From: Eubacteriales bacterium
Lineage (GTDB): Bacteria; Bacillota; Clostridia; Tissierellales; GPF-1
Direction of reading: 5' to 3'
Length of the DNA stretch: 64,000 nucleotides
Assembly (NCBI GenBank): GCA_030625815.1
Contig: DAOUQF010000015.1
Coordinates: 1 to 64,000, forward strand
Each line of letters opens with the position of its first letter. Position 1 is the first letter of the stretch. A program made the position numbers and the translations under genes. This document shows positions 18,049 through 26,421 of this stretch, piece after piece. Below the pieces are notes generated by a model. The model did not search any database. It was not told where the DNA came from and was given only the letters and a program-made list of their open reading frames with translations.

Positions 18049-19053
18049 TCATTTACTCTCCTTTTGAAACTTCCGTTTCAAATCTGAAATCAAGTTGCCC
18101 TCACCCATAGAACTCTTAATGGATACGGCAACAACTAAAAGCAAACCAATTCCGATGCCCGTAAACTGAGTCGGCATGCCCGCCATCTGCAATCCAAGCG
18201 TCATCAATCCAATAATGATGCTGGCCAAAAACGTCCCGATAATCGAGCCTTCCCCGCCGGTAATGGAGGTCCCCCCCAAAACAACGGCTGTAATGACCGA
18301 CAGGATGATCGTCGCGCCATGGTCCGCTCGTGAAGAACTGAGATAGGAAGTAATATAAATGCCGGCAATCGCCGCGCCCGTGCCCACCAACATATGGGTG
18401 GAGAGAATGATCAATTTTGTTTTAATGCCCGAAAACTCAGCCGCCGCTCGATTGATTCCCGTTAAAAACACCCGGCGCCCGTAGGTTGTGCGGTGCAACA
18501 GGATATAGGCAATAACCGCCAGGGCCACAAAGAGAATGATCGAGCTGGGAAGCCCCATAAATTCCCCGTGTCCAATCGCTCGGAAACTGTCAGGAAAACC
18601 CGTAATGCCCTCCGCCGCGCTGATTCCAGAAAATCCGATAATCACCAGAGAGATCCCGGCGTAGAGAAAACTGGTGCCGAGGGTGGCCACCATCGCCTGT
18701 ACCCCGACAAAGGCAACCAAAAATCCATTAAATGCCCCGCAAAGGGTGCCGACAAGAATCGCGCAAAATACGGCGGTCCAAATACCAAACCCAAGTTCCT
18801 GCCACAAAAGTCCCATCACCACCGAGGACAGCCCCACAACGGAACCCATGGAGATATCAATTCCGCCGGTGATAATAACAAAGGTCATAAACAGCGCGAT
18901 CATCGCTACGGTAACAAAATCGTTGGCGCTGTTCAACAATACATGAATCCGCAAGAACCGCGGATTGATCCATCCAAAAATCAATATCTCGGTAATCAAT
19001 AAAACAACCAGTGAGAGATCCCACTTTCCTTTAAAATTCTTCAATCGTTCCAT
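18049..19053 (-). CDS. lsrD: AI-2 ABC transporter permease
   Basis: 334 residues with about nine or ten membrane segments; it belongs to the ribose/AI-2 branched permease family (BPD_transp_2). FVIITGGIDISMGSVVGLS and GGTSITGGEGSIIGTFL are the conserved coupling and pore segments. It starts directly after the lsrC stop, so it pairs with LsrC in the membrane. Assignment as LsrD rather than LsrC follows its position before lsrB. Confidence 0.85.
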   Translation of the reverse strand: MERLKNFKGKWDLSLVVLLITEILIFGWINPRFLRIHVLLNSANDFVTVAMIALFMTFVIITGGIDISMGSVVGLSSVVMGLLWQELGFGIWTAVFCAILVGTLCGAFNGFLVAFVGVQAMVATLGTSFLYAGISLVIIGFSGISAAEGITGFPDSFRAIGHGEFMGLPSSIILFVALAVIAYILLHRTTYGRRVFLTGINRAAAEFSGIKTKLIILSTHMLVGTGAAIAGIYITSYLSSSRADHGATIILSVITAVVLGGTSITGGEGSIIGTFLASIIIGLMTLGLQMAGMPTQFTGIGIGLLLVVAVSIKSSMGEGNLISDLKRKFQKESK

Positions 19054-20058
19054 CTACTCGGCACCTCCCAAAACAGATGTGCGAGCAGACAGTCGTCGCT
19101 TCCTCGCTTGTTCTTCCAAATAGCGGTGTATCAACACATCCGATACCACAATCACAATCAAGAGCATCCCTTGAATCGACTTGTTCCAGAATGAAGGAAC
19201 CTTCAAGTAGATCAAGGCTGAATTGATAGCCGTCATAATCACAGCGCCGATACAAGAACCCGTCACAGATCCAAGACCGCCCGACAGACTAACGCCACCC
19301 AAAACACAAGCGGCAATGGCGATCATTTCAATATCAACACCGGTGTTGCTGGTTACAAAACCAACCTGTGAAGCAAAAACCACCCCAGCGATGCCTGCGC
19401 AAATGCCTGAAATCACATAGGCGGCAATCATCACTTTTTTTGCAGAGATACCGACAAGGCGAGCGCCTTCCAAGTTGTCTCCAATAGCCGCGAAATAACG
19501 GCCGGACCGTGCTTTCATAAAATACAATTGCACCAAGGCCGCGAAGATCATCACAATCAAGAAATAGACATTCAATCCGCCTAGGATCTTCACCTGTGAA
19601 GCCAGCTTAAATGAATCTGGCAAATTTTCAATCCACCTGCCGCCCGTATACACAACCATAACGCCTCGTGTTATTCCCATTACGCCAAGAGTCATAATAA
19701 TCGAAGGCACCTTGACGATGGCAACCCCGAACCCATTGATCAATCCAATAACAATGCCGATCACGATGGCAACCACCATCGCCGCAACAACACTGGAACC
19801 ATCCCGGATCATGGTTCCCGCAACCGCGGCCGCCATTCCCAGCGTAGCGCCTACGGAGATATCAATTCCTCCGGTCAAAAGCACAAAGGTCATCCCAATC
19901 GCCAACAATATGTACATGACACTGCCCTTTAACACAGTCGAAATGCTCTGGGCATTCATAAAATCCGGATTCCTCAAGCCTACTCCTACAAATAAAAGAA
20001 CCAAGAATATCAGTGCCGTCATTTCCCTCATCTTTGCTAATTTTTTGATTGCAATCAT
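19054..20058 (-). CDS. lsrC: AI-2 ABC transporter permease
   Basis: 334 residues, same permease family and length as its neighbour; VLLTGGIDISVGATLGMAAA and GGVSLSGGLGSVTGS mark the conserved segments. It follows lsrA by 47 bp. The two permeases differ enough to be paralogues forming a heterodimer, as in enteric Lsr systems. Confidence 0.85.
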   Translation of the reverse strand: MIAIKKLAKMREMTALIFLVLLFVGVGLRNPDFMNAQSISTVLKGSVMYILLAIGMTFVLLTGGIDISVGATLGMAAAVAGTMIRDGSSVVAAMVVAIVIGIVIGLINGFGVAIVKVPSIIMTLGVMGITRGVMVVYTGGRWIENLPDSFKLASQVKILGGLNVYFLIVMIFAALVQLYFMKARSGRYFAAIGDNLEGARLVGISAKKVMIAAYVISGICAGIAGVVFASQVGFVTSNTGVDIEMIAIAACVLGGVSLSGGLGSVTGSCIGAVIMTAINSALIYLKVPSFWNKSIQGMLLIVIVVSDVLIHRYLEEQARKRRLSARTSVLGGAE

Positions 20059-20105
20059 AAAGACTCAGCCTACCTTCCTACCTGTTAGTTTTGTCGTCTC
20101 GCCGC

Positions 20106-21584
20106 TTATGCCCCAAATGATGCATGCGTCAATGCGTCCATGGTAATCTCTTCTTTCGCCAATTGAACGGTATTGGTTCCGTGACACATCACTTCCGCCC
20201 GGTCAGCAAGCTCAAAGATTTCCTCAAAATCCGAGGAGATCAACAGAATAGCCAAACCTTGTTTTTTCAGTTGGTGAATAATCTTGTACACATCACCCCG
20301 CGCTCCGGCATCAATCCCGCGCGTCGGTTCATCCAATACAACCACCTTCGGATCGGATGACAAGATCCTGCCAATCACGACCTTTTGCTGATTCCCACCG
20401 GATAGGGAGCGCAACTCCTGCCCTTGCCCCGTCACCTTGATGCGGAAATCATCGATAAATTTCTTGGTAATCTCCGTCTCCTTCTTCTTATTGATAAAAA
20501 ACTTGCTCACCCGCGACAGAATCGCTGAAGTGGTATTCATCCGCACATCCGCCATATGAAAAATTCCATGGAGATGACGATCTTCCGGCACATAGTTCAA
20601 GCCTTCCTCAATAATCTCCATTGTTGAAAGCCCTTTCAGGCTCTTGTCTTCCAATAAGACATCGCCCCTGATGATCTCTCCGACGCCAAAAATCGCTTCG
20701 GCCAATTCGGTTCGACCCGATCCAACAACCCCGGCCAATCCCAAGATCTCTCCCTTATGCACGTCAAAAGAAACATCCCGGAATCCGTATCCAGTCAATC
20801 CATCCACTTTCAGGATCGGGGCTTGCGAATAATCAATCGCCTCGCGCTCTCCCTCCGCCTTCGCCATTTCCGTATTTTCCGGCATCAATCCTTTAATCAA
20901 AATCTCCCGATCAAACTCTTCAACCGGACCGCTCACCGTAATCGTTCCATCCCGGAGAATCACCACATCCGTGGCCATCTCAAAGACTTCGGACAATCGA
21001 TGAGTAATATAAAACATCCCAATCCCCTTCGCCTGAAGATCTTTCATCAATTGAAAGAAGGATTGAACTTCATTAAAGGTCAAGGCAGAAGTTGGTTCGT
21101 CCAAAATTAAAATCTTGGCTTCCCGCAGCAATCCCCTTAAAATCTCCACCAATTGCTGTTCCGCAATCGACAAGGTGTTCGCCTTTCGTGTGAGAGCGAT
21201 TTCCCAACCCAGCTGCTCAATCAACTCATGCAGCCTTGCACTCAATTCTGACTTGTTCTGCCGAAACCCGATCAAAATATTCTCTTCAACTGTCATATTC
21301 GGAAACAACAAAGGCTCTTGGGGAACCAAATAGATTCCTTTGTCTAATGCAACTGAAGGGGAACTCATATGCACCTTTTCCTCATTGATATAAATCTCTC
21401 CGCGATCCTTCGTATAGATTCCCATTAAAATTTTCATCAAGGTGCTTTTCCCGGCGCCATTTCCGCCGATGATTGCCACAATCTCTCCCTCGGAAAGATG
21501 AAGCGACACGCCTTTGAGAACCTGGTTGTCCGCGAAGGACTTCCAAATCCCCTCTAATCTGATTAGCGATTTCTTCTTGCTCAT
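20106..21584 (-). CDS. lsrA: AI-2 ABC transporter ATPase (two nucleotide-binding domains)
   Basis: 492 residues from ATG 21584 (GGGAG upstream; the frame opens at 21623). Domain 1 has Walker A GGNGAGKSTL, signature LSIAEQQLVEI and Walker B ILILDEPTSAL. Domain 2 has GVVGSGRTELAEAIFG and the signature LSGGNQQKVVIGR with VVLDEPTRGID. This double-domain form is typical of sugar/AI-2 transporters. It energises import of AI-2 together with LsrB, LsrC and LsrD. It is first in its operon, downstream of four phased repeats. Confidence 0.9.
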   Translation of the reverse strand: MSKKKSLIRLEGIWKSFADNQVLKGVSLHLSEGEIVAIIGGNGAGKSTLMKILMGIYTKDRGEIYINEEKVHMSSPSVALDKGIYLVPQEPLLFPNMTVEENILIGFRQNKSELSARLHELIEQLGWEIALTRKANTLSIAEQQLVEILRGLLREAKILILDEPTSALTFNEVQSFFQLMKDLQAKGIGMFYITHRLSEVFEMATDVVILRDGTITVSGPVEEFDREILIKGLMPENTEMAKAEGEREAIDYSQAPILKVDGLTGYGFRDVSFDVHKGEILGLAGVVGSGRTELAEAIFGVGEIIRGDVLLEDKSLKGLSTMEIIEEGLNYVPEDRHLHGIFHMADVRMNTTSAILSRVSKFFINKKKETEITKKFIDDFRIKVTGQGQELRSLSGGNQQKVVIGRILSSDPKVVVLDEPTRGIDAGARGDVYKIIHQLKKQGLAILLISSDFEEIFELADRAEVMCHGTNTVQLAKEEITMDALTHASFGA

Positions 21585-21629
21585 CTGATCATTCTCCCTA
21601 TCATTCAAAGTCAGTATTACCACTCAAGC

Positions 21630-21697
21630 AATCATTTGTGTGAGTCCAAAACATTCGTTGCGTTCCAAATCATTTGTGTTCGTTCGAATCATTTGTT
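21630..21697 (-). repeat. Four 19-bp phased direct repeats upstream of lsrA (putative LsrR operator)
   Basis: The core CATTTGT (one copy CATTCGT) begins at 21633, 21652, 21671 and 21690, exactly 19 bp apart, each preceded by AAT or AAA. Further single copies begin at 21723 and 21828. They lie between a likely lsrA -35 (TTGACA, 21732-21727 on the minus strand) and the lsrA start, and the last lies just after the lsrR transcription start. Recognition by LsrR is inferred. Confidence 0.6.
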
Positions 21698-21765
21698 AGT
21701 CTCAAGTTAATATAAAAAACGCCATTTGTCAATCGATTTTTCACAAAAAGTGGTTTTCTTGCCCC

Positions 21766-21794
21766 TTGACACGGTTTTCTCCCATTGATATAAT
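21766..21794 (+). promoter_or_regulatory. lsrR promoter
   Basis: TTGACA (21766-21771), 17-bp spacer, TATAAT (21789-21794): a perfect consensus promoter. A CATTTGT motif at 21828-21834 lies about 25 bp after the expected start, suited to autorepression. Confidence 0.85.
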
Positions 21795-21881
21795 CGGATT
21801 GAAAGTATCATAAATTTAATTCCAAAACATTTGTTCAATGTGATGCGTATTTATTAATCTCTTATATAAAGGAGAAAAACC

Positions 21882-22814
21882 ATGTACGAAGAAAACCTGC
21901 TCTATAAAACAACCTGGTATTATTATGTCGACAATATGACTCAAAAAGAGATCGCGGAGCAATTGGGCATTTCCCGCATGCGGGTCGTCAAGCTCCTCAG
22001 TAGAGCCAAGGATGAAGGTATTGTTCAATTTAAAATCAATCGAAATGCCGAGGTGCGAGTGGGCTTGGAAGAGGCGCTCATGAATCGCTTCCAATTAAAA
22101 GATGTTTTTATCGTGCCCTCCACAAAAGAAAACACCAATGACAATATCGCAAAAGGCGCCGCACAATATCTAGAGGACAAGATCGAAGAAAACGCCTTGA
22201 TCAACTTTGGATACGGAGATACCATTTCAAGAACAATCAATCATTTGATCTATAGCTTAGACAAGCCGATTTCTTTGGTCACCCTGTCAGGCGGAGTTTC
22301 CCATTATACCAACTCCATTAAATTAGGCACCCATTCAAGACCGACATCCAGCATCAACCCCACTTTTCACGTTTTACCGGCACCCCTTCTCGCTTCCACC
22401 CCCGATGTGGCCGAGATTCTGATGAATGAGAAGAGTGTGAAGAATATCCTGCAGATGACAAAGGTGTCGAAAATGTCCATTGTTGGAATTGGCGCCGTCA
22501 CCGACAATGCGACAATCTTCAAATATAATATTGCCAACGATAGCGATCTGACCCTCTTGCAGATGCAGGGTGCTGTCGGTGATATTCTCAGTCAGTTTTA
22601 CGACAAGGACGGCAAAATCATCGAATCAGAGATTCACAATAAATTGGTGAGCGTCACCCTGGATTCTCTCCGCGACAGCCAAGAAACCATCGGAGTTGCC
22701 GGCGGGAAAGAAAAACTCCAAGCAATTTATTCCGCCCTCGTGGGCGGGTACCTCAACATCTTGATTACAGATGAAGATACCGCTCAAGGGTTGCTTGAAC
22801 TTGATAAACAATAA
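21882..22814 (+). CDS. lsrR: SorC/DeoR-type AI-2 regulator
   Basis: 310 residues. The N-terminal helix-turn-helix (about 17-50, MTQKEIAEQLGISRMRVVKLL) and the C-terminal sugar-phosphate-binding SorC domain match LsrR. In characterised systems LsrR represses the lsr operons until phospho-AI-2 binds. It is divergent from lsrA and leads lsrK-cupin-lsrF. AAAGGAG precedes the ATG. Confidence 0.88.
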   Translation: MYEENLLYKTTWYYYVDNMTQKEIAEQLGISRMRVVKLLSRAKDEGIVQFKINRNAEVRVGLEEALMNRFQLKDVFIVPSTKENTNDNIAKGAAQYLEDKIEENALINFGYGDTISRTINHLIYSLDKPISLVTLSGGVSHYTNSIKLGTHSRPTSSINPTFHVLPAPLLASTPDVAEILMNEKSVKNILQMTKVSKMSIVGIGAVTDNATIFKYNIANDSDLTLLQMQGAVGDILSQFYDKDGKIIESEIHNKLVSVTLDSLRDSQETIGVAGGKEKLQAIYSALVGGYLNILITDEDTAQGLLELDKQ

Positions 22815-22834
22815 AATGGAAAGCAGGTGAACGT

Positions 22835-24397
22835 ATGAAGAAGTATCTGATGGCGATTGATGCCGGAACAGGCAGTGTTCGTTCCGTGATCTTCGATGAA
22901 TCCTTTCAGCAGATTGCCGTCGCGCAACATGAATGGACACATCCGGAAGATCCCCGATACGACGGTGCCATTGACTTTGATGTCAAAACCAACACCGCCC
23001 TTCTTTTGGATACCATCCAAAACGTCATTCAAAAAGCAGGTATTGATCCAAAGGCCATTGTAGGAATTTCCGCGACCAGCATGCGAGAAGGATTTGTGCT
23101 CTACAACCAATCCGGGAAAGAAATTTGGGCTGTGTCCAACGTTGATGCCCGCGCATCGCAAGAGGTCTTCGATCTAAAGGCAATTGCAGAAGACATGGAA
23201 GAGAAGATCTATATGGCATCGGGACAAACCTTCGCCTTGGGCGCGATTCCACGTCTGCTATGGGTGAAAAATCACCTGCCGGAAATTTATGAAGAAGCAA
23301 CCGCTATCACCATGTTCAACGATTGGATCATTTACCAATTGACTGGCATCCTTTCCTTAGAACCCTCCAATGGTTCCACCACCGGGATGGTTAACGCCAA
23401 AACCCGGGACTGGGACCCCGCCATTATTCAAGAGTGCGGACTGAAGGATGGGATGTATCCTCCGATCTACAAAAGCGGCACCCGCGTGGGCACTGTCTCA
23501 AAGAAAATGGCTGAGCTGACCGGGCTAAGCGAGAATTGCATCGTTTCCACAGGCGGCGGCGATGTGCAAATGGGCTGCGTTGGCGTTGGCGCCATCGAAG
23601 AAGGCTCCGCAGCTTTGTTAGGCGGAAGCTTCTGGCAATTGGAGTACAACACGGCGACACCCAATATTAGTGCCGACTGCAAAATCCGTGTCAATTGCCA
23701 CGCCGTTCCAGGACTGTGGCAACAGGAATTGATCGCCTTCTTCCCCGGACTGGTTATGCGCTGGTTTCGAGATGCCTTCTGCGAGGCGGAAAAAGAAAAG
23801 GCAAAGACATTGGGCATCGATCCCTATGATCTACTGAATGAACAGGCCAAAGAGGTGCCTATCGGTTCCCATGGCGTTTTCTGTTCCTTCTCAAGCGTAA
23901 TGGACTATAAAGGTTGGAAGCATCCAGCCCCATGTTTTACGAATTTCGGCATTGATCCAAGCATTTACAACAAAGCAACCTTTTATCGCTCCCTGTTGGA
24001 AAATGCTGCCTTGGTCACTCTGGGACATAAAAAGATGGTAGAAGAGCTGGTGGGTTCCTTTCCAAGTTCCATCACCTTCGCTTCCGGCGCTTCCAAGAGC
24101 AACCTCTGGTGCCAGATTGTATCCGACACCCTCGGCGTGGAAGTCCGAGTGCCTAAGGTGCGAGAAGCAACTGCCCTCGGTGCTGCCTTTTGCGCGGCAT
24201 TGGGCGCCGAAATGATTCCCGATCTTCAAACTGCCGTCTCCCAATACGTCGAGTTCGAAAAAATCTATACACCTAATAAAGAAAATCATCAAGCGTATGA
24301 ATTGATTTATCAACAATGGCTAGAAGTTTCAGAAGCACAAATGAATCTTAGCGATGCAGGACCCCTGCAACATATGTGGCGAGCTCCAGGAATATAA
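22835..24397 (+). CDS. lsrK: AI-2 (DPD) kinase
   Basis: 520 residues, FGGY carbohydrate kinase family, close to the enteric LsrK length of about 530. DAGTGSVRSVIFD is the first phosphate loop, STGGGDVQMGCVG the second, and ASGASKSNLW lies in the C-terminal domain. It phosphorylates imported AI-2, which traps it in the cell and yields the LsrR inducer. It starts 20 bp after lsrR. Confidence 0.9.
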   Translation: MKKYLMAIDAGTGSVRSVIFDESFQQIAVAQHEWTHPEDPRYDGAIDFDVKTNTALLLDTIQNVIQKAGIDPKAIVGISATSMREGFVLYNQSGKEIWAVSNVDARASQEVFDLKAIAEDMEEKIYMASGQTFALGAIPRLLWVKNHLPEIYEEATAITMFNDWIIYQLTGILSLEPSNGSTTGMVNAKTRDWDPAIIQECGLKDGMYPPIYKSGTRVGTVSKKMAELTGLSENCIVSTGGGDVQMGCVGVGAIEEGSAALLGGSFWQLEYNTATPNISADCKIRVNCHAVPGLWQQELIAFFPGLVMRWFRDAFCEAEKEKAKTLGIDPYDLLNEQAKEVPIGSHGVFCSFSSVMDYKGWKHPAPCFTNFGIDPSIYNKATFYRSLLENAALVTLGHKKMVEELVGSFPSSITFASGASKSNLWCQIVSDTLGVEVRVPKVREATALGAAFCAALGAEMIPDLQTAVSQYVEFEKIYTPNKENHQAYELIYQQWLEVSEAQMNLSDAGPLQHMWRAPGI

Positions 24398-24415
24398 AAA
24401 ATACGAGGTGAAAAA

Positions 24416-24760
24416 ATGGTAAAAGTTCATGAATCAGAAAGAGAATATCGATTTGGCGACAGCGGTCCAAAATATCTTCGCAAAGGTCCTTTCCTAGGCT
24501 CTGGCGTTGTTGCATTCAAACCAGGCCAAGATTTTCAAGGTCATCATCATCAAATTATGGAAGAAAGCTTCTTTATCTTGGAAGGCAAATTGGATTTCTA
24601 CATCAATGATGTTTTGGTTCCTTGTGTTGCGGGTGATCTGATCACTGCAGAACCAGGTGAAACTCACTATATTATCAACAATAGCGATGAATGGGCAAAA
24701 GCAATCTTTATGCTGGCGCCTTATCAATTATCCGACAAAGTTGTCGACGACAAGGAATAA
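24416..24760 (+). CDS. Small cupin protein of the lsr operon (possible phospho-AI-2 processing enzyme)
   Basis: 114 residues, a single cupin barrel. Motif 1 is GHHHQIMEESFFILEG and motif 2 is GDLITAEPGETHYI, giving the His/Glu/His metal ligands. It sits between lsrK and lsrF, where enteric operons carry lsrG, an unrelated alpha+beta-barrel isomerase. The position suggests it replaces LsrG in isomerising phospho-DPD, but a sensing or other role is possible. The spacing of 18 bp from lsrK and 11 bp to lsrF supports co-transcription. Confidence 0.75.
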   Translation: MVKVHESEREYRFGDSGPKYLRKGPFLGSGVVAFKPGQDFQGHHHQIMEESFFILEGKLDFYINDVLVPCVAGDLITAEPGETHYIINNSDEWAKAIFMLAPYQLSDKVVDDKE

Positions 24761-24771
24761 GGAGGAACACA

Positions 24772-25656
24772 ATGGCAGATAAAGACGGTATCAAAGCAAC
24801 CAAGGATTATGGGATCGGAATCCCGCAAGAAACTAGAGGCTTCCACGTTAAAGGCTGCAACGACTACGGCTGGGGCATGAAATCCCGCTTGAGCAAAATT
24901 TTCAATCCAGAAAGCGGCAAAGCCTTGATGCTTGCATTTGATCACGGATATTTCTTGGGACCAACCTCTGGTCTCGAACGACTTGACCTAGTAATTCCAC
25001 CTCTAGCGGAATATATCGATTGCTATATGGGCACACGCGGCGGCATGACCACTTGCATCGACCCGGCAATGACGGCAAACAAAGCGATTGCCTTGCGCGT
25101 ATCTGCAGGCTCATCGATTCTGGATGACGACTTGAGCAATGAATTGATTTCCGTAAGCATTGAAGAAGCAATCCGAATGAACGCGGACATTATGGCGACT
25201 CAAGTATTTATTGGTGCGCCAAACCAAAGACAATCAATTGCGAATCTTTCTAAAGTTATCAATACCGGAAATGCCTACGGAATTCCAACGATGGGTGTTG
25301 TAGCCGTTGGAAAAGACATGGAACGCACACCGAAATACTTCCGTTTGGCAACCCGAATCATCGCGGAATTGGGCGCGCATGTTGTAAAATGCTACTATAC
25401 CGATGATTTCGAAAGCGTCATCGCTTCTTGCCCGGTACCGATCGTAATCGCTGGCGGTAAAAAACAACCAGAAAAAGACGCGCTGGAAATGTGTTACAAT
25501 GCCATCTCCAAGGGCGCTGCCGGTGTCGATATGGGACGAAACATCTTACAAGCAGAAGATCCCCTTGCCATGGTGCAAGCCGTTCGCGCCATCGTTCACC
25601 AAGGCATCGACAACAAAGAAGCGTATGACATGTATCTTGAGTTAAAAGCAAAATAA
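24772..25656 (+). CDS. lsrF: 3-hydroxy-5-phosphonooxypentane-2,4-dione thiolase
   Basis: 294 residues from ATG 24772 (AAGGAGG seven bases upstream); the frame opens at 24691 inside the cupin gene, which is rejected. DeoC/FbaB class I aldolase fold: LAFDHGYFLGP, then GIPTMGVVAVGKD, VVKCYYTDDF with the Schiff-base Lys, and GGKKQPEKDAL plus GAAGVDMGRNI for phosphate binding. LsrF transfers an acetyl group from the isomerised phospho-AI-2 to CoA, ending the pathway. Confidence 0.9.
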   Translation: MADKDGIKATKDYGIGIPQETRGFHVKGCNDYGWGMKSRLSKIFNPESGKALMLAFDHGYFLGPTSGLERLDLVIPPLAEYIDCYMGTRGGMTTCIDPAMTANKAIALRVSAGSSILDDDLSNELISVSIEEAIRMNADIMATQVFIGAPNQRQSIANLSKVINTGNAYGIPTMGVVAVGKDMERTPKYFRLATRIIAELGAHVVKCYYTDDFESVIASCPVPIVIAGGKKQPEKDALEMCYNAISKGAAGVDMGRNILQAEDPLAMVQAVRAIVHQGIDNKEAYDMYLELKAK

Positions 25657-25687
25657 TTCATTCTCCCCCATCTTAATAGTAGCAACA

Positions 25688-25722
25688 AAAAAATGGTTTC
25701 CGCTTAAGCGGAAACCATTTTC
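25688..25722. terminator. Bidirectional terminator
   Basis: AAAATGGTTTCCGC/GCGGAAACCATTTT perfect stem with a TTAA loop between the converging lsrF and ferredoxin genes. Confidence 0.9.
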
Positions 25723-25729
25723 TATGTAC

Positions 25730-25906
25730 TTATACCTCAGAAATACACTCGACAGGACATTCTCCTGCACAGGCGCCGCAACTGATGCAAGCATCTTCAT
25801 CAATTAAACGTATGCCTCCCTCAATCTCAGAAATACAGGTTACCGGACAAACCGTTTCGCATGCCCCGCATCCAATGCAATCATCCGCATGAATTCGATA
25901 CGCCAT
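25730..25906 (-). CDS. Two-cluster 4Fe-4S ferredoxin
   Basis: 58 residues from ATG 25906, which has AAAGGAGG upstream (the frame opens at 25945 without one). Two CxxCxxCxxxCP motifs, CIGCGACETVCP and CISCGACAGECP, bind two 4Fe-4S clusters. This is the typical clostridial low-potential electron carrier. It is monocistronic, so its partners cannot be told. Confidence 0.93.
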   Translation of the reverse strand: MAYRIHADDCIGCGACETVCPVTCISEIEGGIRLIDEDACISCGACAGECPVECISEV

Positions 25907-25993
25907 CTTCGCCCTCCTTTCATTTATTACACATATGATACCCAAAATTTCTCGCTACTTTCCTTCTGAAAATTCAATTATTTCATTTTCTTA

Positions 25994-26038
25994 ATTAGTA
26001 TAATATCGACAGTAATGTGTGTCGCACAGTATACTAAT
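25994..26038. promoter_or_regulatory. 45-bp dyad upstream of the PadR gene (putative operator)
   Basis: Perfect outer arms ATTAGTATA (25994-26002) and TATACTAAT (26030-26038) flank inner arms CGACA and TGTCG. A TATAAT at 25999-26004 overlaps the left arm, so a bound repressor would block the PadR promoter. Binding by PadR is inferred from position. Confidence 0.5.
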
Positions 26039-26058
26039 TATGAAAAGGAAGTGATGCA

Positions 26059-26421
26059 ATGGAAAACCTTGAATCCTTAAAACAAAATCTAAGTTCAGAA
26101 TTGCGCAGAGGTACCCTGCTCCTCATGGTTCTCAGCTCATTGAACGAGCCGCAATACGGATATTCTCTGATCCAGCATCTTGCTGCCATTGGAATGAAGG
26201 TGGAACAAAACACCCTGTGTCCCCTCTTGCGGCGTCTGGAGAAACAAGGCCTTGTCGACAGCGAATGGATGGTGGGAGAATCCCGACCAAGACGATATTA
26301 CAAAATCAATCAAAACGGAATTGCTATTCGTTCCCATCTTCTGAAAGAATGGGAAAACATCAATCAAATTTTGATCCAGCAGGATCAAAGATTAGAGGAA
26401 CAAAATGAAAAATTGGATTGA
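26059..26421 (+). CDS. PadR-family transcriptional regulator
   Basis: 120 residues. A winged helix with GTLLLMVLSSL, YGYSLIQHL and LCPLLRRLEKQGLVDS, then RRYYKIN in the wing, is characteristic of PadR. It overlaps the next gene by 17 bp. PadR-HAAS pairs are usually a regulator and its membrane partner, so this one probably controls its own operon. Confidence 0.9.
   Translation: MENLESLKQNLSSELRRGTLLLMVLSSLNEPQYGYSLIQHLAAIGMKVEQNTLCPLLRRLEKQGLVDSEWMVGESRPRRYYKINQNGIAIRSHLLKEWENINQILIQQDQRLEEQNEKLD

Noticed and set aside
24691-24771. Upstream start of lsrF inside the cupin gene
   Set aside because: ATG 24772 has a strong AAGGAGG and begins the conserved sequence.
16901-25656. Ribose, rhamnose or autoinducer-unrelated sugar ABC locus
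   Set aside because: LsrB motifs, LsrK, LsrR and LsrF together point to AI-2; no ribokinase, isomerase or aldolase for a pentose or deoxyhexose is present.
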